Made by a program: the position numbers and the translations under genes. A DNA stretch of 64,000 nt from Chinchilla lanigera (taxonomy: Eukaryota; Chordata; Mammalia; Rodentia; Chinchillidae), in contig NW_004955402.1 in NCBI RefSeq assembly GCF_000276665.1, forward strand, positions 8,442,466 to 8,506,465, in the 5' to 3' direction. Each line of letters opens with the position of its first letter. Within the stretch, counting starts at the first letter, position 1. Below the pieces are notes generated by a model that was not told the origin of the DNA, did no database searches, and saw nothing but the letters and a program-made list of their open reading frames with translations. This document shows positions 58,301-64,000 of this stretch, one piece after another.

Positions 58301-58450
58301 GCAAATGAGAAGGGGGCCATCAGATGGAGGAGGGGGAGGAGGGCAGGGGAAGTAAAAAGAATTAAGATGTACTGTGTGCATGTCCCAACCCCTCATGATA
58401 GGTGTAATCTTCATGTACTAGAAATGTGTACTAGTAAAAATTAAAATAAA
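58300..58450 (+). mobile_element. Possible rodent LINE-1 3' UTR end
   Basis: A G-rich polypurine block (GATGGAGGAGGGGGAGGAGG from 58323) is followed by mixed sequence and an A-rich end (AAAATTAAAATAAAAAATG), the layout of rodent L1 3' termini. Confidence 0.4.
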
Positions 58451-58479
58451 AAATGAAGACAGGATAGATTTCTATTAAT

Positions 58480-58740
58480 TAGTCTTTATTTTTTGAAAGA
58501 TGGCTTTTTTAGTTTAGGTGTACAAGTCTTATAGTTCTTTTGCTAAATTTAACCCTAAATATTTTATTCTATTCTATATTTATAATGTTATCATAAATGT
58601 AATTGCTTTCTTAATTTTCTCTTTGACTTCTTTATTGTTAATATATAGAAAGAGAAGTGATTTGGTGCATCAGTGATTTCTCATGTATGATGAGCCATTT
58701 ATAAATTCTAATAGTTTTCTTTTTAATTTCTTAAACTTTT
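58480..58740 (-). mobile_element. LINE-1 ORF2 fragment, antisense
   Basis: TACAAGTCTTATAGTTCTTT, CTAAATATTTTATTCTATTC and ATTGTTAATATATAGAAAGA match, in order, a reversed ORF2 RT-region segment. Confidence 0.65.
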
Positions 58741-59454
58741 CTGTACCATATTTTGTATCTACAAGAAATAAGAGGCAGGAAAGAGACCAGACAGATGTCC
58801 TTGGCTGACATAAATGTATAAGGTAGTTGGTTGCTACTGGGTTGGCAGCTTAGGTCAAGACCTGCTGCCTTAGATATTTGTATTTTACAAAGAAAAAGCC
58901 TTAACAACTTTGGAGGAGCACAGAAACTCATTAATTCTGAGAAAATGACAGAGGAAATGATAGAATAAAATCTTGTGCCCAGGATCCTGTCCCTCTTACA
59001 CAGCTGAAATCTGTGACTTCTAGGGAAAGAGCAACAAATATTGTTCTGCCTGAGATCACCACAGATTGAAGGCCAAGTTCAGTGTCCACGGGATCACGCT
59101 TTATACCTAAGCATAGCATCACGAAGCTAAGAGACAATCCCAAATGATATAATCCAATAATACTTGAAGTCCCATACAATGAAGAAAAAAAAATAAGGAT
59201 GGGAAAGAGAAATATTTAGAGTGCCAATGATGTTTCAAACTTAAAGAAAAACAATAAGCCACATATTCAGGTAACAACAAAACGAAAACAAAATGCTGAA
59301 TACAGAGACATATTCAAACGCCATGTTCAAAACACCAAATACAGTTTTGAAAGCACAAATAGAAGAGTAAACACTACAAACAGGAATAAAAACAAGAATG
59401 AAAGCAGCTTTCTCTCAAAAAGTATGTGTCAGTCTGTTTAATGTTGGCATAACA

Positions 59455-59782
59455 GAACACAGAGAGTCCCTGGTTTATGATTTAGGATGGCACGAAAGCA
59501 GTATGCATCCAGTAGAAACTGTAGCCCAGCTTTTCAGTAATTACCTTTTACCAGACTATCAACGTGCAGTGCAGTCCTCTCTTGGGAGCTGGGCAGTGGC
59601 AGAGAGCAGCCGCCAGGCAACCCCCAGTCTCCAGGGCAGACAGTGGGTGATCTACAGTGCACTATGAAGCCAAGCTGGGATGCTCTGTAGATTTGGTGGA
59701 TTAAATGCAACTTCACTTTACATTTTCAATTTAGAGTTTTATCAGGACAGAACTGCATTCTAAATCAAGGAGCATCTGTACT
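59455..59782. mobile_element. Tigger-like (pogo) MITE
   Basis: AGAGTCCCTGGTTTATGATT (59462-59481), GGATGGCACGAAAGCAGTAT (59485-59504) and a right end ATCAAGGAGCATCTGTA (59765-59781) follow a Tigger-family non-autonomous element. The middle is GC-richer (TGGGCAGTGGCAGAGAGCAG). The 89-codon plus frame over it has no domain. Confidence 0.65.
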
Positions 59783-59784
59783 TG

Positions 59785-59975
59785 AGCCTGGATAATTCAT
59801 AAAGAACAGAGATTCATTGCTTTTCTGAAAGCTTGGAAGCTGAAGACCTGTGTGGGTAAGGGCCTCTCTACTGCATCATTCCATAGCAGAAGGCAGAAGG
59901 GGAAGAGCTCATGTGCAAGGGAAAGAGATTGTGTTTTGGAGGGCATATTCAAACCATGGCACTATGCAAGCCAGA
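59785..59975 (-). mobile_element. MaLR-like LTR fragment, antisense
   Basis: GATAATTCATAAAGAACAGA, AGCAGAAGGCAGAAGGGGAA, GAGCTCATGTGCAAGG and ATTCAAACCATGGC match landmarks of a reversed MaLR LTR. Confidence 0.6.
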
Positions 59976-60649
59976 AACCCAAGAAGTGATACTTTTAAAG
60001 TATTATATAAAGCAAACAGCCCCAAACCTGTAGCCATAAAAATATCTTTCATAAAATAACTGGAGGCAAATCATTTTAAATGACAATATGAAATCATTAT
60101 TGCCAGCAAATTACAGTGCAAGAATTGTTAAAGCAAGACATATAGATTGCAGCATGATATAAGACAGATGTTTAAATCCAGAGGAAGGACAAAAGTAATT
60201 GTATAAATTAAAGTTTGGAATAACAGAGTTTTTTTCTAATTTGTATTTGATTTCAAAGACTATTACCTATAAACAAGGAAACATCAGCAAGATGTGTGCC
60301 TTATTATATATGCATAAATAAAACATGATAAAATAGCACAGAAGATGGCAAGAAAAGTGAAGTAACTAGACTTCAGGAAGACATTACCATGAATAAAAGA
60401 AAAACGTATACAGTGATGATTGGGTTATTTCCTCAAGAAGATCAACAACTCTAAATGTGTTTGCACCTAACATCAGAACCTCAATGTACATAAAAACAGA
60501 ACTGGGGGACCTGGAAGGACAAAGAAATATACACAATGAGTGAAACAAACTTTATAATTTCTCTCTCAATAACTGGTAGAGCAACAAAATGATGATTGCT
60601 ATGTTTACCTAACTTATAGAATATCTTGCCCAGTAAAATGTCCCTACTT

Positions 60650-61119
60650 TTAAATTTTTATTTTAGTTTATTAGTACATGGGTGTAGTACATGATATTTA
60701 AGTTCCTTGTGGGGAGCTGGTAGCTGCACATAACACATCCCTATTCATTTTTTATCCCCTGTCGGTTCCTTCCTTGCCCCCTCCCTCCATCTCTTGATCC
60801 CTTTCCTGTGTGACAAAGATCTACATTCCTACTTCTGTCTTTTACCTTGCTCTTTGCTTTTACGCTGAGTTTCTCATATAAGAGAAACCATGTGATATTT
60901 AAGCTTGTGTGTCTGATTGATTTATTAACATTATAAAGACATCACATTTCAGTGATATATGCAGACTCATGTTTATAGCAATACAATTCATAAGATATAA
61001 ATCTTGGAAGTGGCCAAGAATGGATAAAGATGAATGGATAAAGTGTGGCATTACACAAAATGGAGTATTACTCTGCCATAAAGAAAAATAAATGTGAGTC
61101 ACTTGTAAGAAAATGGATG
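60650..61119. mobile_element. LINE-1 3' end with internal inversion (twin-priming structure)
   Basis: 60650-60925 is antisense: pyrimidine-rich reversed 3' UTR (CTTGCCCCCTCCCTCCATCT near 60773) leading to AGAGAAACCATGTGATATTT. 60930-61119 is sense ORF2 C-terminal sequence (CATGTTTATAGCAATACAAT, GGATAAAGTGTGGCATTACA, GAGTATTACTCTGCCATAAA). The two halves are adjacent parts of L1 joined head to head, as twin priming produces. Confidence 0.75.
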
Positions 61120-61560
61120 TGTTATGGCAGAATTAGTGAGAAATACTTACAGAGACCAAGAATGAATACAAGCCCGCTTTATTTAGCTGGCAGGACAACA
61201 CTGCATTATAGTAGTTAGAAGTGTTGACCTCGAAGGGACTTTGTACTGAGTGTTTATGCATTTTAGGTAGCCATGGCAACTACAGTACTTCACTTTTGAA
61301 ATTTTAGAAGAATGTCACAAGGTTTACATTTCCCAGGGGTTTGCTAGTCAAGCAGGATATGGTTAAATTTTAGTTTCCCCCACAGCTGTTCTATCTGTTT
61401 GTTCCTACAGTTAACTATCTGTTCCTCCTTAGTGGGTTTTATGGTTAACTAAGTGGGAGGGGGTGAGGAGTGAGTTCATTTAGAGTTTAAGTGATTTCTA
61501 AAATAAAATGAAGCTCAAAAATAAAATGGAGTCACATTGGCCATAGTAGCTGTGTGAGAT
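61120..61560 (-). repeat. Candidate solo LTR, antisense
   Basis: Read on the minus strand, an AATAAA (plus 61178-61183 TTTATT) lies about 60 bp before a terminal ...TGCCATAACA, ending in CA as LTRs do. The right edge (LTR start) is uncertain and may be near 61537. It contains an X-box GTAGCCATGGCAAC at 61267-61280. No family name is assigned. Confidence 0.5.
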
Positions 61561-62104
61561 GTACCTCGAGAATACACACTTTTAAAGTATATATGAAACA
61601 TTTGCCAGAGTAAATTACATTCTGTGCCATGAAGCAAATAAAAACAAATTTTATAGAATTGTATACTCTGTGACTATATTAAAATTAAAAGAGAAGTACA
61701 TTACCAAAATCATTTTAGAAACCAAAGGATATATTTCTAAGTAAACCATGAGTCAAAAAACACAAGAAATTTGAGGAAATATGAAAATGGAAACATCAAA
61801 ATTGGTAGGACAAGTTCAAGAACCCTTAACTAGAAATATAGGACTTTAAAAATATCTGAAAGTTGTATAATAAGTTAAAATGTGCACTTCCATCTTAAGA
61901 AACTAAAAAGAACCCATTATTTTCAAAGAAAAAAGCTGAATGTTTAGATAAATAGAAGAAAAGACAGAGTTCAGATATTGATCCATCTATTGACTTTTTA
62001 AGAGACATTTCAATTTATGTAACATACGATGTTGGAAAAATGAGTATACTCGTGCAAAAATATATACAACTTGCTCGTCATCTTTCATCTCTGCATTAGT
62101 TTCT

Positions 62105-62213
62105 TTCTTTTTTTTTTTTTTTTTTTGTCTTTTCTTCCTGTACCAGGAATCAAACTCGAGACCTTATGCTTGCCAGGCAGGCACTTTGCCACTGAGCTAA
62201 ATCCCCAGCCCCA
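62105..62213 (-). mobile_element. ID SINE, antisense
   Basis: A poly-T run (reversed A-tail) is followed by CCTGTACCAGGAATCAAACT, CTTGCCAGGCAGGCACTTTG and CACTGAGCTAAATCCCCAGC, the reversed ID core. It is moderately diverged from the young copy at 48891. Only a short AGTTTC is shared by the flanks. Confidence 0.93.
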
Positions 62214-62255
62214 AGTTTCACAAGAACTTGTTACTGATTTCTTCGAAGGGCCATA

Positions 62256-62316
62256 GATATAACAAATTTTTTTCAGTGTATGTGCTGCCAAAGTGAGCAC
62301 GATATAACAAATTTTT
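62256..62316 (-). pseudogene. Tiny U6 snRNA 5'-end retrocopy with perfect 16-bp target-site duplication
   Basis: GATATAACAAATTTTT occurs exactly at 62256-62271 and 62301-62316. The 29 bp between (62272-62300), read on the minus strand, begin GTGCTCACTTTGGCAGCACA and match the first 29 nt of U6 at about 25 positions. Two of the differences are G-to-A and C-to-T changes at sites that are CpG in U6. The 3' side ends in a short A run merging with the target repeat. It is an L1-type insertion of a severely 3'-truncated U6 RNA and cannot be functional. Confidence 0.85.
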
Positions 62317-62399
62317 ACATGGCTATTACTTCCAAACAAATGGAAATTTTCAGTTTAGTATTGTCATAAAATAAAAATGAGTAACATTGTTACTCTTCA

Positions 62400-62712
62400 T
62401 TTCTTTGTTTTTAATTTTTATTTTAAAGTATTCAATGGGCAAATCAAGATTCAATCGATTCAAAGTGTACACTATGATATACAAGTAGATTGAAGAATGA
62501 GTATCATGAATGGATCAACACATTCATTACCACATGTGCTGTAGGTTATATCCCCAGAACTTGTCCCTTAACTCAAAGATTTCATATCATTTTATTACTA
62601 TCCCATTTCCCCATCTCCAAACCCCTGGAAACTGTCTTTCTAATTTTCGCTTTTATGAGCTTAACATTTTTAGATTCCAATGTAAGTGAGGCCATAACCA
62701 TCCCTGTCTTTA
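62400..62712 (-). mobile_element. LINE-1 3' end, antisense
   Basis: ATTTTTATTTTAAAGTATTC, AAAGTGTACACTATGATATA, CCCATTTCCCCATCTCCAAA and TTAACATTTTTAGATTCCAA are reversed L1M 3' UTR/ORF2-end landmarks. Confidence 0.7.
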
Positions 62713-63043
62713 GCTAATGGTAGCATCATTAACTTGAAGAACTATCATCTTGACACAGATTGAATATTTTTAGCATGGCTACACCCTGCTTATATTAAAG
62801 TACAAACTAATCATTTTTATTTAGTCCAATATTTGTCTTTGCTTTTTTTCCCTCTAAAATGTTGCCACACCAGAGGAATTCCAGAACCAGGAATTGTTAA
62901 CCATCTAGATAAAATGATAACACAGTAGTTCCTCTTATTCATGGGATTGCATTCCAAGACCCACAGTGAGCACCTGCAACTGGGCTGTACCATCCTCTAA
63001 GCACAAGGGCTGATTGAAAGATATGGTGAATGTTTAAATTTTA

Positions 63044-63157
63044 AAAACTTAGTACAGTGCCAGTGATATAACTCAGTGGCACAGTGCTGCTTGGCAAGTG
63101 AGAGGTCCTGAGTTCAATTCCTGACACACACACACAAACAAGAAAACTTAGTACAGT
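63044..63157 (+). mobile_element. ID SINE with perfect 15-bp target-site duplication
   Basis: The body (63059-63142) has a diverged ID core (AACTCAGTGGCACAGTGCTG, GAGTTCAATTCCTGACA) and a (CA)n-then-A tail. AAAACTTAGTACAGT flanks it at 63044-63058 and 63143-63157. It is nested in the Tigger-like element. Confidence 0.93.
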
Positions 63158-63176
63158 AGAAAAACACATTGCCAAC

Positions 63177-63320
63177 AATGATAGGATAAATGTGTTTGAA
63201 GCAAAGAGGAGTATTTTGAGGGGGATTAGCATAAATGTGTCTCTTACTGGGAGTATTCTGTGGGGGAATTATTGTCAGTGTATCTTTTATTGCAATAAAT
63301 TTTTAAAATTTAATTATTCA
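63177..63320 (+). repeat. Unnamed dispersed repeat, copy 2, with internal partial duplication
   Basis: It matches 14390-14520 through AATGATAGGATAA, GTATTTTGAGGG and AATAAATTTTTAAA. TATTTTGAGGGGGATTAG (63212) and TATTCTGTGGGGGAATTA (63254) begin two related sub-blocks, whereas the other copy has one. Confidence 0.65.
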
Positions 63321-63847
63321 CCAATATTCTTATCACACCTCATATACCATTTTTCCTACACATACATACTTATAACCAAGCTTAATTTATAAGTTAGATA
63401 CAGTAAGGTCTAACAACAATAGTAAAATATAATAATTATAACGTTCTCAGTTTGAGGCATGACAATAAAACTTACATAATTTTTCCTTCTTCACATTCAC
63501 TGATTCTTACTAAAGCTCAGCGTGTGATTTTTCTTTTCTTGTGAAGTAAAAAACTTTCTTGTTTTACCTAATGGAAGTATTTTACTATTTCTTTTTGGAG
63601 TATCAGAGTTGCCAGCATCGCTTGTTTTTTTGGCCATAGTTAAGTAAAATAAGAGTTACTTAAATACAGGCACTACTGTGCCATACTAATCAATATGATA
63701 TCCTAAATGGCTCTTGAGTGACCAGTAGCTCAGTAGCACATACAGTGTGGAAACATTGGGAAAGTTGGTGATTCATATCCCAGGCATGATGGAGCAAGAC
63801 AGGAGTGAGATTCTTTTATCGTGCTGCTTATACTGGCATATAATTTA

Positions 63848-64000
63848 TTTTAAAGATAAAAGGAAGGAAACATTAACAGACATATAATATTTTACAACAT
63901 ATGACAAGCACAATACAGACAATACAGAGTTACAAACAAAGTGGTAGGGAATTAACAATGGTGGTTGTATTACATATTGATATCTTCAAAGTGGCTTCTC
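63848..64000 (-). mobile_element. Short A-tailed retroelement, copy 2, running off the window
   Basis: From TTTTAAAGATAAAAGGAAGG to GGGAATTAACAATGGTGGTT it is about 95% identical to 55441-55559. It continues beyond the truncation point of copy 1 (GTATTACATATTGATATC...), so this copy is less 5'-truncated. It interrupts the Tigger-like element at about 63847. Confidence 0.85.

Larger units (their letters stand above)
60180..62080 (+). mobile_element. LINE-1 ORF2 fossil, sense, interrupted by later insertions
   Basis: The left part (60430-60600: TTTGCACCTAACATCAGAAC, CTGGAAGGACAAAGAAATAT) is the endonuclease-domain section. It resumes at about 61570 (AATACACACTTTTAAAGTAT, then GCCAGAGTAAATTACATTCT and ATGAAGCAAATAAAAAC), exactly continuing the L1 order. 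An inverted younger L1 and an LTR fill 60650-61570. ACTTTTAAA is present on both sides of that block. Confidence 0.75.
62923..63846 (-). mobile_element. Tigger-like (pogo) DNA transposon with nested insertions
   Basis: The left end starts CAGTAGTTCCTCTTATTCAT, followed by GCATTCCAAGACCCACAGTG. Later TTTTCCTACACATACATACT and AGCTTAATTTATAAGTTAGA fit a Tigger subterminal region. On the minus strand an ATG at 63637 opens MAKKTSDAGNSDTPKRNSKI, the N-terminus pattern of Tigger transposases, which soon decays. The 63760-63830 part is the reversed promoter-proximal leader. An ID (63059-63142) and an unnamed segment (63177-63320) lie inside, and a short retroelement interrupts the right end. Confidence 0.75.

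Noticed and set aside
62272..62300. Functional U6 gene
   Set aside because: Only the first ~29 nt are present, with substitutions and flanking target duplications.

Overview
This window is mammalian nuclear DNA, and its repeats point to a rodent. It is AT-rich. It carries B1, ID and B4 (B1-ID fusion) SINEs. I saw no B2 element, which argues against a mouse- or rat-like muroid. The young ID copies share a tRNA-like core (a GATTTAGCTCAGCGGC-type start and a GGTACCGG-type end), which might suit a hystricognath or another non-muroid rodent. I cannot name the species. One run of exactly 100 N (33127-33226) shows that this is a draft assembly.

I find no convincing protein-coding exon, no functional RNA gene and no CRISPR array. 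All open frames are short (about 130 codons at most). Those I can explain lie in LINE-1 ORF2 fossils, SINEs, DNA-transposon fossils or low-complexity sequence. The window is best read as intergenic or deep intronic sequence, with several AT-rich patches that look like possible regulatory DNA.

Layout. 0-2.4 kb: a HAL1/LINE-1-like piece, then a sense L1 3' end. 6.5-9.4 kb: an old sense L1. 10.2-10.4 kb: a CpG-retaining hAT transposon fragment with a perfect hairpin. 11.0-11.8 kb: antisense L1 tail. 12.5 kb: B1. 14.2-15.0 kb: an unnamed repeat, a mariner transposase fossil and a B4. 15.3-18.6 kb: antisense L1s cut by an ID. 18.6-19.3 kb: Tigger (pogo) transposon. 20.1-21.1 kb: a SOX-motif cluster and an L2 tail. 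23.4-25.8 kb: L1 pieces. 29.4-33.4 kb: MaLR LTRs, antisense L1, a MIR, the assembly gap and nested ID elements. 33.97-36.99 kb: an internally deleted endogenous retrovirus with both LTRs and a polypurine tract. 38.2-40.8 kb: a long L2-like LINE. 41-48 kb: mostly single-copy DNA with striking palindromes. 48.9-53.1 kb: ID, MIR, MaLR, a (TG)n tract and B4. 54-58.7 kb: a long antisense L1 broken by a small young insertion. 59.4-62.1 kb: Tigger, MaLR, and a sense L1 invaded by an inverted L1 and an LTR. 62.1-62.3 kb: ID and a tiny U6-derived retrocopy. 62.4-64 kb: L1 tail, then a Tigger carrying an ID and a second copy of the small insertion.

The most interesting items are the hAT fragment, which resembles families known for horizontal transfer; the 29-bp U6 5'-end retrocopy with a perfect 16-bp target duplication; the two near-identical copies of a short retroelement; and the overlapping TCF-like and TAATTA palindromes at 45.4 kb. 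Repeat family names come from memory of consensus sequences, not from a database search.
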